A DNA stretch of 64,000 bases from Bacteroidales bacterium (GTDB taxonomy: Bacteria > Bacteroidota > Bacteroidia > Bacteroidales > JAADJA01): NCBI GenBank assembly GCA_030596605.1, contig JAUVJI010000003.1, positions 1 through 64,000 of the forward strand. Direction: 5' to 3'. The translations under genes were made by a program, and so were the position numbers. Below are positions 1-10,696 of this stretch, one piece after another. Numbering within the stretch: position 1 is the stretch's first letter; the number at the start of each line of letters is the position of its first letter. The notes below the pieces were generated by a model. The model ran no database searches and had not been told where the DNA came from. It saw only the letters and a list, made by a program, of their open reading frames with translations.

Positions 1-89
1 CAATGTGATAATCACATTTGTATACAACATGCGACAACTTTTTATATTTGCTCATGCCACAAAGTTAAGGCATAGCCGTCAGAACATTA

Positions 90-108
90 CCACCGTCAAA
101 GACGGTGG
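90..108. repeat. Perfect 8-bp-stem hairpin (CCACCGTC-AAA-GACGGTGG); possible IS200/IS605-like end or terminator
   Basis: Perfect inverted repeat read directly, followed by GTTTTC; no transposase in window. Confidence 0.4.
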
Positions 109-212
109 GTTTTCAAGTTAAACTAAAAATACAAGTAAAAACAATAATCCTTTTTAAACGCAACTATTAATAACCTTGAAATGTCTCTGTATTAAATTTT
201 AAAATAAAAAAT

Positions 213-2576
213 ATGAAGAGGTTTACTATTTTACTGATTATTGCCATTTTTTCTATTTCAGTTTTTGCACAACAGGAAAAATATTCAAAGGTTAAAGTAT
301 TAACAGGAGAAAGTGGGATTCAACTCCTTGCCGAAGCCGGCTTTGATGTTACCGAAGGGATTTACAAAAAAGGTGTTTTTCTAATTTCCGATTTTTCGGA
401 AAACGATTTAATTAAAATTAATGAACTTGGATTGGATTATGAAATCCTGATTGAGGATGTAGCAAAATTTTATGAAGAAAGAAATATTGGCTTATCAACC
501 GACATTGATGATTATAAAGATGCAGGCGACTATGAAGTACCTGAAAATTTTGATTTCGGTTCAATGAGCGGTCATGCTACGTATGATGAAATCGTGACTC
601 ATCTCGATAATATGGTTAATCTGTTTCCCGATTTAATTACGGCCAAGGAATCCCTTGGTCTATCCATTGAGGGCCGTGAGTTATGGATGGTAAAAATCTC
701 AGACAATCCGAATATCAATGAAGAGGAGCCGGAAGTTCTTTATAATTCACTCCATCATGCCCGCGAGCCGGCAGGAGTAATGACATTGCTATTTTACATG
801 TATTATTTATTGGAGAATTATGAAACAGACCCTTTTATCAATACCCTGGTAAATAATTATGAAATGTATTTTGTTCCGGTGGTGAATCCGGATGGCTATG
901 TTTACAACCAGACGATAGCGCCAAACGGAGGAGGGATGTGGCGGAAAAACAGGAGAAATAATGGAGGCGGTTCGTTTGGTGTTGACCCAAACAGAAACTA
1001 CGGATATATGTGGGGATTGAATAATCAGGGATCATCACCCGATCCGTGGGATGAAACATACAGGGGAACAGCACCTTTTTCGGAACCCGAAATAGCTGCT
1101 GTCAGGGATTTTTGTGAGGCTCATGAATTCAGGATTGCTTTGAATTACCATACATACAGTAATTTATTGTTATATACCTGGGGATATACTGCCGAACCAT
1201 GCGAAGATGATGATATTTTGGAAGCTTATGCTGCATTAATGACAACGGACAGCCATTATACTTACGGACCAGGAGCAACCGCCATATACGAAACCAACGG
1301 CGGCTCCGACGACTGGATGTACGGTGAACAAACAACAAAAGACAAGATTTTTGCTTACACTCCGGAATTAGGAGGCAGTGATGACGATTTCTGGTGTCCG
1401 ATTAACAGAATAATTCCTATTGCACAGGAAAATATGATTCAAAATATCCTGGCTGCTGCATTTTCCGGTATATTTTGTGACGTAAAAGTTAATACATCTA
1501 TTATTACCAATGAGAATTCCGGTTATCTAAATTATGATGCAACTCGCCTGGGATTGAAAGATGGAGGAACTTTTACAGTAAGTATTGAACCTATTTCTGA
1601 TGTTATTGTTTCTACTGGCGATCCTAAAGTATACGCTGGCATGGAGATTTTGGAAACCATTACCGATTCAATTGAATACACACTTTTACCATGGGTACCT
1701 AATTGTACGCTGATCCAATTTCTTCTATCTGTTGACAATGGTGATTTTGTATTAACCGATACCATTAATAAGATATTTGGAGAACCAGTAGTATTATATG
1801 AAGATGATTGCAACACACTAACCAATTGGGTATCTCCAAACTGGGATGTAACCACTTTAAGCTATCATTCTCCAACCGGATCGATCACTGATTCACCGGG
1901 AGGAAATTACCCCAATAATCACACAAGTGCTGCTATTTTTAATGGTGAAGTTGATCTGGGTACTGCATGCTATGCCGAACTTAAATTTTGGGGGAAATGG
2001 GAGATCGAGCAAGGATGGGATTATGTACAGTTAATGATCTCTACGAATGGAGGAACATCCTGGACACCGCTTGAAGGGAAATATACAGTTACAGGAAATA
2101 GCAATCAGGCACAAGGTGAACCACTTTATGATGGTTTCCAGACGGATTGGGTTCAGGAAGAAATAGATCTGGTTGATTATATTGGAAACAATGTTTCCTT
2201 TAGATTCATGCTAAAAACCGATACTTATGTAACCGAAGATGGATTTTATTTTGATGATTTTGAAGTTATTATAGTTGAAGAGGCAACCACTGGTGAAGAT
2301 AATATTCCGGGTTTGCCAAATAACATATTACTGTCGAATCCTATCCCCAATCCTGCAAAAGGTGATGTAAGGTTTAATATTTCTGTTTCAGGTTCGCAAA
2401 CTTTAGAATTTATTGTTTACAATGCTGCAGGGCAAAAAGTATATACAACTGATGTAAATGAAAATACACAGAAGATTGCTGTTAAAGTAAATGAATGGGA
2501 AGCCGGAATTTATTATTACAGGCTGGAAGGATCTGAATTGCAGACTGAGGCGAAAAAACTTGTCATTATCCATTAA
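213..2576 (+). CDS. Secreted M14-family zinc carboxypeptidase with T9SS type-A C-terminal sorting domain
   Basis: Signal peptide; LHHAREPAG, NYHTY and YTPELGG motifs; jelly-roll/immune-inhibitor-like region (WGKWEIEQGWDYVQLMIST); C-terminus LSNPIPNPAKGDVRF...GIYYYRLEG. Confidence 0.9.
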   Translation: MKRFTILLIIAIFSISVFAQQEKYSKVKVLTGESGIQLLAEAGFDVTEGIYKKGVFLISDFSENDLIKINELGLDYEILIEDVAKFYEERNIGLSTDIDDYKDAGDYEVPENFDFGSMSGHATYDEIVTHLDNMVNLFPDLITAKESLGLSIEGRELWMVKISDNPNINEEEPEVLYNSLHHAREPAGVMTLLFYMYYLLENYETDPFINTLVNNYEMYFVPVVNPDGYVYNQTIAPNGGGMWRKNRRNNGGGSFGVDPNRNYGYMWGLNNQGSSPDPWDETYRGTAPFSEPEIAAVRDFCEAHEFRIALNYHTYSNLLLYTWGYTAEPCEDDDILEAYAALMTTDSHYTYGPGATAIYETNGGSDDWMYGEQTTKDKIFAYTPELGGSDDDFWCPINRIIPIAQENMIQNILAAAFSGIFCDVKVNTSIITNENSGYLNYDATRLGLKDGGTFTVSIEPISDVIVSTGDPKVYAGMEILETITDSIEYTLLPWVPNCTLIQFLLSVDNGDFVLTDTINKIFGEPVVLYEDDCNTLTNWVSPNWDVTTLSYHSPTGSITDSPGGNYPNNHTSAAIFNGEVDLGTACYAELKFWGKWEIEQGWDYVQLMISTNGGTSWTPLEGKYTVTGNSNQAQGEPLYDGFQTDWVQEEIDLVDYIGNNVSFRFMLKTDTYVTEDGFYFDDFEVIIVEEATTGEDNIPGLPNNILLSNPIPNPAKGDVRFNISVSGSQTLEFIVYNAAGQKVYTTDVNENTQKIAVKVNEWEAGIYYYRLEGSELQTEAKKLVIIH

Positions 2577-2623
2577 ATTTTTTCACCACAGGTAAAAAGT
2601 CTGACCATAAACATTTATGAAAA

Positions 2624-2651
2624 AAATCCTGGTGATATTTCATCAGGATTT
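2624..2651 (+). terminator. Rho-independent-like hairpin after M14 gene
   Basis: AAATCCTGGTGA-tattt-TCATCAGGATTT, one G-U pair, followed by TCTTTT. Confidence 0.6.
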
Positions 2652-2800
2652 CTTTTGTGTTTACCTGTGTTTATCAGCTTGATCAGCGAAGTCTGTGTTC
2701 CATTTAAATAGCTGATAAATTTTGTTGTACACCCATATTCTTATTTATTAGAAATACTATTTTTGCTGAAGTTAAGTTAAATAATACATATAAATCCCGG

Positions 2801-4069
2801 ATGAATATTAAACGAATTGCAGGAATTATCTTACTTGTCGTTGGAGCGGCAGCCATTATTCTATTCTCAAGACTGTCATCAAATAAAAATAAACCTTCCG
2901 AAGAACTGACCGAAATCAACGAGGAATATGTTCCTCAAATGGCCTACGGGATTATCATAGATTCGCTTGTAGTTTATAAAGATAAAATCAAGAAAAACCA
3001 GTTCCTGGCCGATATTCTCCTGGGTTATAAAGTAGATTATCAAAAAATTGATTTACTGTCGAAAAGATCGAAAAAGGTTTTTGATGTCAGGAAAATTAAA
3101 GCAGGAAACAGGTATACTGTTCTTTGTTCAAATGATACTTTACAGAATGTGCAGTATTTTGTATACGAAAGTTCTCCAACCTCATATGTAGTTTTTGACT
3201 TGCGGGATTCTGTACATGTTCATGTGGGAGAAAAAGAAATAGATGTCAGGCTGAATACAACTTCCGGAACTATCAGTTCATCTTTATGGAATGCCATGGT
3301 TGAAAATAATGCTGACCCGAACCTGGCCAATGAACTATCAGAAATTTATGCCTGGGCCATTGACTTTTTCGGCATCCAAAAAGGTGACTATTACAAAGTT
3401 ATTTTTGAGGAGTTATTTGTTGAGGGTGAATGTATCGGTGTTGGAAAAGTTTATGCAGCACTTTTTAATCATGCCGATTTTGATTTTTATGCTTTCTACT
3501 TTGTTCAGGACAGTATCGGAGATTATTTTGATGATGGGGCCAATAGTATGAGAAGAACATTTTTAAAGGCACCGCTTAGGTTTAAAAGGATCAGTTCAAG
3601 GTTTTCTCATAGTCGCCTTCATCCAATACTTAAGGTCAGACGTCCCCATCATGGAGTGGATTATGCGGCTGCCTACGGAACTCCCGTCCATGCGGTGGGT
3701 GAAGGTGTAGTGACATTTGCAGCACGGAAAGGCGCCAATGGAAATATTGTAAAAATCAAGCATAACGGAACTTATACAACTGCATACCTTCATCTGTCAA
3801 AATTTGGAAAAGGTATTAAACAAGGCGCTCATGTTAAACAAGGCGATGTGATCGGTTATGTAGGCAGCACCGGAAGATCTACCGGACCCCATCTTGATTT
3901 CCGGTTTTACAGAAACGGAAAGGCCATTGATCCATTAAAAGTTAAATCCCCTCCAGCCAAACCAGTAGATACAGTAAATTTGGGTGAGTACTGGACAATC
4001 GTCGAGAAGTATCGGGAACAATTGGACAGTATCGCTGTTCAGGAAACTAAACCCGTAGCTAACTTATAA
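2801..4069 (+). CDS. M23-family (LytM) peptidoglycan metallopeptidase, membrane-anchored
   Basis: N-terminal TM; HHGVDYAAAYGTPVHAVGEGVV...GNIVKIKHNGTYTTAYLHLSKF...GSTGRSTGPHLDFRFY. Confidence 0.93.
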   Translation: MNIKRIAGIILLVVGAAAIILFSRLSSNKNKPSEELTEINEEYVPQMAYGIIIDSLVVYKDKIKKNQFLADILLGYKVDYQKIDLLSKRSKKVFDVRKIKAGNRYTVLCSNDTLQNVQYFVYESSPTSYVVFDLRDSVHVHVGEKEIDVRLNTTSGTISSSLWNAMVENNADPNLANELSEIYAWAIDFFGIQKGDYYKVIFEELFVEGECIGVGKVYAALFNHADFDFYAFYFVQDSIGDYFDDGANSMRRTFLKAPLRFKRISSRFSHSRLHPILKVRRPHHGVDYAAAYGTPVHAVGEGVVTFAARKGANGNIVKIKHNGTYTTAYLHLSKFGKGIKQGAHVKQGDVIGYVGSTGRSTGPHLDFRFYRNGKAIDPLKVKSPPAKPVDTVNLGEYWTIVEKYREQLDSIAVQETKPVANL

Positions 4070-4084
4070 GAACATCCTTTAACA

Positions 4085-7000
4085 TTATTCAACTATCACC
4101 CTCACTCCTTCCGAGTGACTTGTGAACTCAGGCGCATACGTACATTGAATAGTTGTGATCCCATTTGAGAAGTCTCCTTTTTGGGAAACAATCAATGGGT
4201 ATTCAAACACATAGGTTCCTTTTCGCAGGTAATCAAAAAAGAAATTGGTTGAAGCATCCAGGGTGCTTTCATAATATCCCAATCCACCCTGGTAGCGATA
4301 ACCGGACAAAACATTAACAGGTTCAAAGGCCGAGGCCCGCATGTCTTTCATATGTACATATTCCATATCACGGTCAACCCGAAGTTCAATCCTGACTTTT
4401 ATTTTATCTCCTATTTTAAGCTCCTGCTCATCTTCAACAGGTTCAATGACAGGGCCGGCATCTGTATCTCTTTCAACAAATAACCTTTTTTGAAGTTTCA
4501 GCGGTGTTTCATGGGTTGTGATTTTATCAAGATTTTCAAAATACTGCCAGTAAACAGCGCCCCAGGCAATCCCTTCGTTTTTATTGGTAACAGTAATATT
4601 TCCCATTTCCGGTTCTATATCACTTCCTGCCCAGGAAGTTTTGAAATATCCTGTTCCGGCTTCTACTTTTGTATCATCCCTTTTAAAAGGATCAATTTCT
4701 TCGGAACCAATCTTAATCTCTGCCAATTCATCATTAACAAGCCAATCAGATCCTCTTAGTAATAGTGCATAAACAGCCTCTGCTGTGGCTTTTCCTGTTT
4801 TCCAGTTTTGTGTTTGTTTTTGTTTCAGCAACCATATTTTCATTTGCTCAACTGATTCTTTGTCATTCAAAACTTCGTTAAATGCTTCGATCAGTAAAGC
4901 CTGTGTTTCTATCGGAGCCTCGTACCAGTAAAAACCGCCCCGGTTATCTCGCCAGTACATGCCCAATTCATCCGAATACAAAGCATACTCTTTAATTGAG
5001 GCCATAATTTCCGAAGGAATGGATTTCTCTCCAATCTCGTTCAAGGCCAGAGCAATCATACCTTTCAAATAAATACTATTTTCGGGCCAGTATTTTTTAC
5101 CCTGTTCACGATAATAGTTGAAAGCATCAGCATAGTTTTTAGAAATCTCCATTTCATCAAGAAAATAACTTCTAGCATATAAATATTGTATCTGAACCTG
5201 ACTCAGATGATTGTCTTCCATATTTTCAGGATGACGTTCCAAAAGTTTCTCATAATCTTCTTTGATCCTCTGATCGAGATAACGAATAGCTTTTCTGAGC
5301 ATGTCCTTTGTTTCACTGTTATCCCACGGATTTGCAACTCCCAATTGTTTTAAATGACCAAAGCCTGTAACTATGTTTTGCGTGATGTGCCTGCTATCGG
5401 GCATACCTTTGAACCAGGGCCAACCCCCGTTTGGAGATTGTTTTTGCTTCAGCTTTCTTAATGACGAACTCAATTCATCCGACATTCTGTTCAGGTCGAA
5501 CAACAAGGCCACCCTTTGCTTTCTCTCAGATTCATTTTTTGCATCCAGCACCCAGGGGGTTTCCTGCAGCAATAAGGATTTTAATTCTTCATTTTTTTCA
5601 AGGTTTGAGAGCAAGGCATCTGGTGAGAAATTTTTCCACACATCAAATACTTGTTTTATTTTCGGGCTTGAGCCAACGAGGTGGGATGCAATGCTATTGG
5701 AATAATACCTGTTGAAAACATTATCCGCTGATTCGTACTCCGATTCCATAATGTAAGGCAACGCCTGAACAGCATACCAGACAGGATTGGAAGAAAATTC
5801 CAAAGTGAGTTTATGATTTTTGATCGTGGATTTCCCTTTCCCTGATTTCAGTAGTTTTTCAAATTTGAAGGATTTTGTCTCATTACCTTTAACAGGAAGT
5901 GGAAGTGACTCTGTAACCAGCATCCTGTTGCTCAAAACTGGAATAGGTTTCTCTTCACCATCTGAAAAAGTTCCTGCTTTGGCAATAATTTTATAGGTAA
6001 TTACATCTGCAAAATCGGGAATGTTGATATTCCATTCAACCATATCACTTTTTCCTTTTGCGACTTCAAATTCTCTGACAGCAATATCGCTGCATATTTG
6101 GTCAGTGATATCCTCCATCGTCCTCGTATCGAAAAATGTAATTTTTGCCTCTCCAGAAAGAGCATTTTCAGTTAGGTTTACAATTTTCGCCGTGAAAAAA
6201 ATTTTATCGCCTTCCCTGAAAAATCGTGGTGGATTTGGCATGACCATCAAATCCTTTTGCGTAACTATTTCTTTTTCGAACATGCCATATTCCAAATCTT
6301 TTGAATGTGCCAATCCCATTAGCTTCCATTTTGTGAGAGACTCAGGAATAGTAAATGAAATCTCAATATTTCCTGCTTCATTTGTGTGTAATGCAGGGTA
6401 AAAGAAAGCGGTTTCACGAAAATCGCGCCTTATCTGCAATCCGGTAAAATCCTCATCTTTTCCTAATTTCCCTCCACCTGTTGTAGCAGCCCAGGAAGAT
6501 ACTTCTTGGTCAGTATCTTCTTCTGCTTTATTATCATTTTCACCGGAAGCCTGTTCTTCCGCTTCCATATCAAGTCCCTGCCCGGGAAGGACTTGCTGAT
6601 CGTACATCACATCACCGTCAGCGACTATGCCTTTCCTGTAACGTGGCCAGCCACCAAAATAATTAAACCCAAACCAGTTGAGCTGATCATAGTTTCGGAA
6701 AACAGATTGTACGGAGGTTCCTGTTTGTGGTAAATAAAAGTTACTTTGGTGCGAACCAAATGCAGACATAGAACTCCATGAATTGTGGCTGTAAATCTTA
6801 TCGTACAAATGAAAATTCCATCGGTTTGATTTTAAAATATCAAGCGACGCATCGTACATGGAAGCCAGCAGTTCGGCAGCCACAAGGTCACCTTTTTTGC
6901 CTTTAATTTTTATCCTCCACTCTTCCTGTTGTCCGGGTATCAGTTTATCCCTGAAAGTAAGAAATTCAAATTCCAGTTCTTTATTGGCAAAAGAAACATG

Positions 7001-10000
7001 AACGTTAAAACTATTATTAAAACTCCTGCTATGCTTAACAAATACAACATTCACCTTAAAGCCTCCCCGGTATTCTTCGAGGATGGGAATTTCAATTTTG
7101 CGTTGCTCATCCGAAAGTTTTAGCCACTGCCTGCTTATTGTTTTTTCTTTATACGTCACTTCATACAACACCCTCACATTTTTATCTTTTGTTCCAATTA
7201 TAATAGCTGCATTTTCACCGGGCTCTCCCTTTTCCTTTAAAATATGGAACCAATTGATCTCGTTGACCGGTGGCTTTTTGGCATCCTTTGAAAAGAGGGT
7301 AAAATATTTGGTCAATTCAACCTTTTCACCATAGCTGTCGGTTGTTTGAACATTAACAGCATAGCGGCCTGCCTTCCATTTAGCAGTTTCGGATAAAGTA
7401 ATTATAGAATCTGATCCGGTATCGAAATCCAATGTTTCCACAACTGACTCTTCCTGCAGTTTATCCATTCTACCTTCATTGCCATACGCATCCAAAGGAA
7501 AATATTTTATATAATCTTCTTTTGAAATGATTTGAATATCTGGTACGGAACCCCATTTTTTATCCCTCAATAATCGTTCAGGTTCCTTTAACTTCGTAAA
7601 AGTAATTTTTCCTTTTGCCAGTACAGGTTGCCCATTCCAATTTGCTGTAACTATTTTAATGTCTTTCAGGTCATTTTTTTCAATGGTTTCTTCAATTCCA
7701 AACTTGATACCCAAAGCTGTATATCCTACGCCAACTTCAGTTGTTGCGGATTGGGTTTCACCATTCATATCTGTTATATCGGCAAAGATTCTGTAAAAGA
7801 AAACCGGATTATATTTTGACGATACGGTGTGATCGGGAATGGCTTTGAATTCAATCGTAAATTCACCGTTTTCATTTGTATTTGTTGTGCCATTGATTAT
7901 TTCCATGGTCGGTTGGCCCGGATAAATATCATATGCCCAATACCTGTATGGAAGACGTAAATGACGCAAAACCCTGAATTTTACCGATGCATTGTCGATA
8001 TTGCTGCCGGCATAAGCTTTTGCATTTCCGGTGACCTGCACATTTTCGTTAAGCTTATAGCTTCCCTGTACAGGATTAAATACTACTTCAAATTTTGGCC
8101 GTTTGTATTCCTCGACTGAAATATTAATTGAACCGGTATTATTTCTAATGGTCATATTACCATTTAAAACCCCTTTGGGTGCAATGAATGATCCGTTGAA
8201 AGAACCGTATTCATTGGTTACCAGTTCGAATTCAGAAATTTTCTGATAATTCACATTATAAAATTCAACGGTGGTTTTATAATCCTGTTTTATTTCATAA
8301 TTATTTCCTAATTTATCAATGACAATCCCTTTAAAATAGATGGTTTGACCTGGGCGATAAATGGCCCTATCGGTGAATAACCAGGTTTTGGTTTGTTTTT
8401 TTTCTTCAGCGGGTGAATGAGCCGAATGGTAATACCTTTCGCCTGTAACAAGTTTCTCATTTCCTTTTGTGAATTCTATAAAAAAGGAATTGCGCCCGCT
8501 GTTTCCCTGTTGAGCCGGAATCTCAATAAAACCATCACCATCTGAAATAAAGCTATCTCCCTTTACATACTCGTATGAACGTGATTGATAATTATAGTTT
8601 TTGTAGAAAACCTGGGCCGTTACACCTTCCAAAGCAATGCCCGAAGTACGATCCATTACAAAAAATTTCTTTGTCCCACTTTTAGAATCCTGAGAAATGT
8701 AGCTGATATTGGAAACCCAAAATGTGGTTGAAGCAAAGTAGTTACTATCGGTATTAAATTCCTGATCGTTACAAGCCAATAAAACAAAAAAGCCCAAAGG
8801 CAGTTCCGGTATTTTTATTTCTGTTGCATGTTTTTGAAAATCACCGTCACCGGGTAAATCAATATCCCAGGTTGTAAAAGCGGGCAATGAATTGTATTTA
8901 TCCAATAGCTCCTTATTGATCCTGTAATTTTGTGTAATTTCCCTGTATTGGCCGTGTTCAAGATTGATTAACTTGAAAAAAACTTTTGGAGTGTTTCGAA
9001 ATTCCAGAAATGAAAGTGATGGTTTTTGCGGAACATAAACACCTTCAACTTTCAATTGTAAATCCGGCTTTTCAATTTGTGAAAGCAACACCCGGCAATT
9101 TTGTGCTCCGTCAGATTCAGGGAAGCGTTTAATGGCTTCCTGGCATTTTTCATAAGCTTTTTTGGTTTCCCATTTGTATTGATCTGAAATTAATAAGGGT
9201 TTGTATTGCCTTCCTTTATTTTGGTATGCTTTGGCAATTTCATAACTTACTTCTGTTGATGAAGGATACGCCAAAATTCTATTTTCCATTTGCTCCAATC
9301 TGTTGAGATAAAGGCTGTCCTTAAGCGGCAGGATTGAATTTTGATGAACAAATTTTAATCGTTTCAAATTTACATCTACCATAGCGGTTGGTTCTTCATC
9401 ATTCAAATGAAAACCAATCAGATCCTGCAAAATCTGCATAGCGTAAAATTTCAGGGAAAGTGAATCGCGGGTTTCCAATTTTAACTTACTAAAAGTTAGT
9501 GCCTTTGAAAAATATTCTTCTTTATCCAATTCAAATTTGTAAACCGGTTGAATAATGGAAGATTCATCATTCATAAAAAAGTCTACTGCACGGTGAGCCA
9601 AAAAGTCGTACAAAGTTGGCCTGTATTTTTTCGATTCTTTGGTAGTTTCCAATATTACATCATAGGCTTTTAAATCTGTGATCTTTAACTCATCACTGTT
9701 TTCAAGTGAAGCCTGGTAATTATTAATTACTTCATTCAAAAGTGTCTTCAAGTCCCACGTACGAATATCTTCTTTTTCAATATTTACAGCCGTTGTCCTG
9801 TCAAGAAATTTGTACCTGTTGGCCTGGTAATAACGCCAGTAAATATCGGCTGTTATTGAATGCAGAATTTGTTTAACAGGAGTTTCAGCTTTTGCTATTT
9901 GCAATTGCATATCCTGAATGATCTTCTCGATAAACTCTTCCTCAAAGTCAGATTTGAGTTTGATTTTGTATAATATGGCTTTTATGTATTGGGGATGATT

Positions 10001-10231
10001 ATCTTCCTTTTGAGATTTGTCATAAATCGCATCAACCATGTTCAGGGCAGATTGTGGCAGACCTTTACTGACCAAAGAATCTACTTTTTTCCAATCCTGC
10101 TCATACGTATCGTAGTCAGGTGGGGGTATCATGGAGTTGGCAGAATTACAGGAGGTATAAAATAATGTAAAACTGCTGGTAAATACTGCCAGTAAAACGA
10201 TTCCGGCATAAACAAATATTTTTAGTTTCAT
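4085..10231 (-). CDS. Alpha-2-macroglobulin family protein (bacterial MG2/A2M, 2048 aa), apparently lacking the thioester motif
   Basis: TWLFTDRAIYRPGQTIYFKGIV (MG2), FFYPALHTNEAGNIEISFTIPESLTKWKLMGLAHS (A2M), C-terminal terpenoid-cyclase-like helices; lipoprotein-like N-terminus. Confidence 0.9.
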   Translation of the reverse strand: MKLKIFVYAGIVLLAVFTSSFTLFYTSCNSANSMIPPPDYDTYEQDWKKVDSLVSKGLPQSALNMVDAIYDKSQKEDNHPQYIKAILYKIKLKSDFEEEFIEKIIQDMQLQIAKAETPVKQILHSITADIYWRYYQANRYKFLDRTTAVNIEKEDIRTWDLKTLLNEVINNYQASLENSDELKITDLKAYDVILETTKESKKYRPTLYDFLAHRAVDFFMNDESSIIQPVYKFELDKEEYFSKALTFSKLKLETRDSLSLKFYAMQILQDLIGFHLNDEEPTAMVDVNLKRLKFVHQNSILPLKDSLYLNRLEQMENRILAYPSSTEVSYEIAKAYQNKGRQYKPLLISDQYKWETKKAYEKCQEAIKRFPESDGAQNCRVLLSQIEKPDLQLKVEGVYVPQKPSLSFLEFRNTPKVFFKLINLEHGQYREITQNYRINKELLDKYNSLPAFTTWDIDLPGDGDFQKHATEIKIPELPLGFFVLLACNDQEFNTDSNYFASTTFWVSNISYISQDSKSGTKKFFVMDRTSGIALEGVTAQVFYKNYNYQSRSYEYVKGDSFISDGDGFIEIPAQQGNSGRNSFFIEFTKGNEKLVTGERYYHSAHSPAEEKKQTKTWLFTDRAIYRPGQTIYFKGIVIDKLGNNYEIKQDYKTTVEFYNVNYQKISEFELVTNEYGSFNGSFIAPKGVLNGNMTIRNNTGSINISVEEYKRPKFEVVFNPVQGSYKLNENVQVTGNAKAYAGSNIDNASVKFRVLRHLRLPYRYWAYDIYPGQPTMEIINGTTNTNENGEFTIEFKAIPDHTVSSKYNPVFFYRIFADITDMNGETQSATTEVGVGYTALGIKFGIEETIEKNDLKDIKIVTANWNGQPVLAKGKITFTKLKEPERLLRDKKWGSVPDIQIISKEDYIKYFPLDAYGNEGRMDKLQEESVVETLDFDTGSDSIITLSETAKWKAGRYAVNVQTTDSYGEKVELTKYFTLFSKDAKKPPVNEINWFHILKEKGEPGENAAIIIGTKDKNVRVLYEVTYKEKTISRQWLKLSDEQRKIEIPILEEYRGGFKVNVVFVKHSRSFNNSFNVHVSFANKELEFEFLTFRDKLIPGQQEEWRIKIKGKKGDLVAAELLASMYDASLDILKSNRWNFHLYDKIYSHNSWSSMSAFGSHQSNFYLPQTGTSVQSVFRNYDQLNWFGFNYFGGWPRYRKGIVADGDVMYDQQVLPGQGLDMEAEEQASGENDNKAEEDTDQEVSSWAATTGGGKLGKDEDFTGLQIRRDFRETAFFYPALHTNEAGNIEISFTIPESLTKWKLMGLAHSKDLEYGMFEKEIVTQKDLMVMPNPPRFFREGDKIFFTAKIVNLTENALSGEAKITFFDTRTMEDITDQICSDIAVREFEVAKGKSDMVEWNINIPDFADVITYKIIAKAGTFSDGEEKPIPVLSNRMLVTESLPLPVKGNETKSFKFEKLLKSGKGKSTIKNHKLTLEFSSNPVWYAVQALPYIMESEYESADNVFNRYYSNSIASHLVGSSPKIKQVFDVWKNFSPDALLSNLEKNEELKSLLLQETPWVLDAKNESERKQRVALLFDLNRMSDELSSSLRKLKQKQSPNGGWPWFKGMPDSRHITQNIVTGFGHLKQLGVANPWDNSETKDMLRKAIRYLDQRIKEDYEKLLERHPENMEDNHLSQVQIQYLYARSYFLDEMEISKNYADAFNYYREQGKKYWPENSIYLKGMIALALNEIGEKSIPSEIMASIKEYALYSDELGMYWRDNRGGFYWYEAPIETQALLIEAFNEVLNDKESVEQMKIWLLKQKQTQNWKTGKATAEAVYALLLRGSDWLVNDELAEIKIGSEEIDPFKRDDTKVEAGTGYFKTSWAGSDIEPEMGNITVTNKNEGIAWGAVYWQYFENLDKITTHETPLKLQKRLFVERDTDAGPVIEPVEDEQELKIGDKIKVRIELRVDRDMEYVHMKDMRASAFEPVNVLSGYRYQGGLGYYESTLDASTNFFFDYLRKGTYVFEYPLIVSQKGDFSNGITTIQCTYAPEFTSHSEGVRVIVE

Positions 10232-10376
10232 TGTATTGATTGATAAGTTACAAATTGTGATTTCTTATATTGATGCAAAGGTCGGGATAATTCCACAAGA
10301 ATTTAAACCAATATAATATTTACCTTAAATTATTTGTTTAATTTAAAATGGGTTTGGATTGTGTATTTTTGTTTTA

Positions 10377-10384
10377 TACCTTTG
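10377..10384 (+). promoter_or_regulatory. Bacteroidetes-type -7 element TACCTTTG with TTTG at 10353-10356 (20-nt spacing)
   Basis: Matches TTTG-N19/20-TAnnTTTG; 40 nt upstream of the small + ORF at 10424. Confidence 0.5.
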
Positions 10385-10423
10385 TAGAAAAGAGAGCTTT
10401 TATAAAGCATCAAGTATTTTGAT

Positions 10424-10588
10424 ATGACACAAATAACTTTAAACATAAAGGACAGCAAAGTGGGATTTTTTTTGGAACTAATTAAAAATTTCGATTTTGT
10501 TAAAGTGGCTAATGTGGATTATACTGAACCAACAAAAGAAGCGAAAAAGCTTTTCCGTCATTTCCATTACCCGGATTATCTTTCCTGA
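10424..10588 (+). pseudogene. Truncated antitoxin-like small protein (54 aa)
   Basis: MTQITLNIKDSKVGFFLELIKNFDFVKVANVDYTEPTKEAKKLF resembles N-termini of small Bacteroidetes TA antitoxins; its 3' part overlaps an antisense CTD fragment. Confidence 0.4.
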
Positions 10589-10696
10589 CATATCCTGTAT
10601 CTCTATTGTCCCTGCCTGCTTTGTTTCCAGCTTGTATATCAATATCACATAATCATCCGAAGGATTGGGATATACTTCCAGCAACTGCTGCTTCAA
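10545..10696 (-). pseudogene. Fragment of a T9SS C-terminal sorting domain
   Basis: QQLLEVYPNPSDDYVILIYKLETKQAGTIEIQDMSGKIIRV closely matches QMLEVYPNPSKDYVILEYKLETEADFSIQIKDVTGKTIHT of the neighbouring 12356..13732 ORF, then homology ends. Confidence 0.65.

Noticed and set aside
10478-10696. 72-aa minus-strand ORF as a functional gene
   Set aside because: It is a CTD fragment without signal peptide or passenger domain, and its 3' half reads antisense to the antitoxin-like ORF; treated as a remnant.
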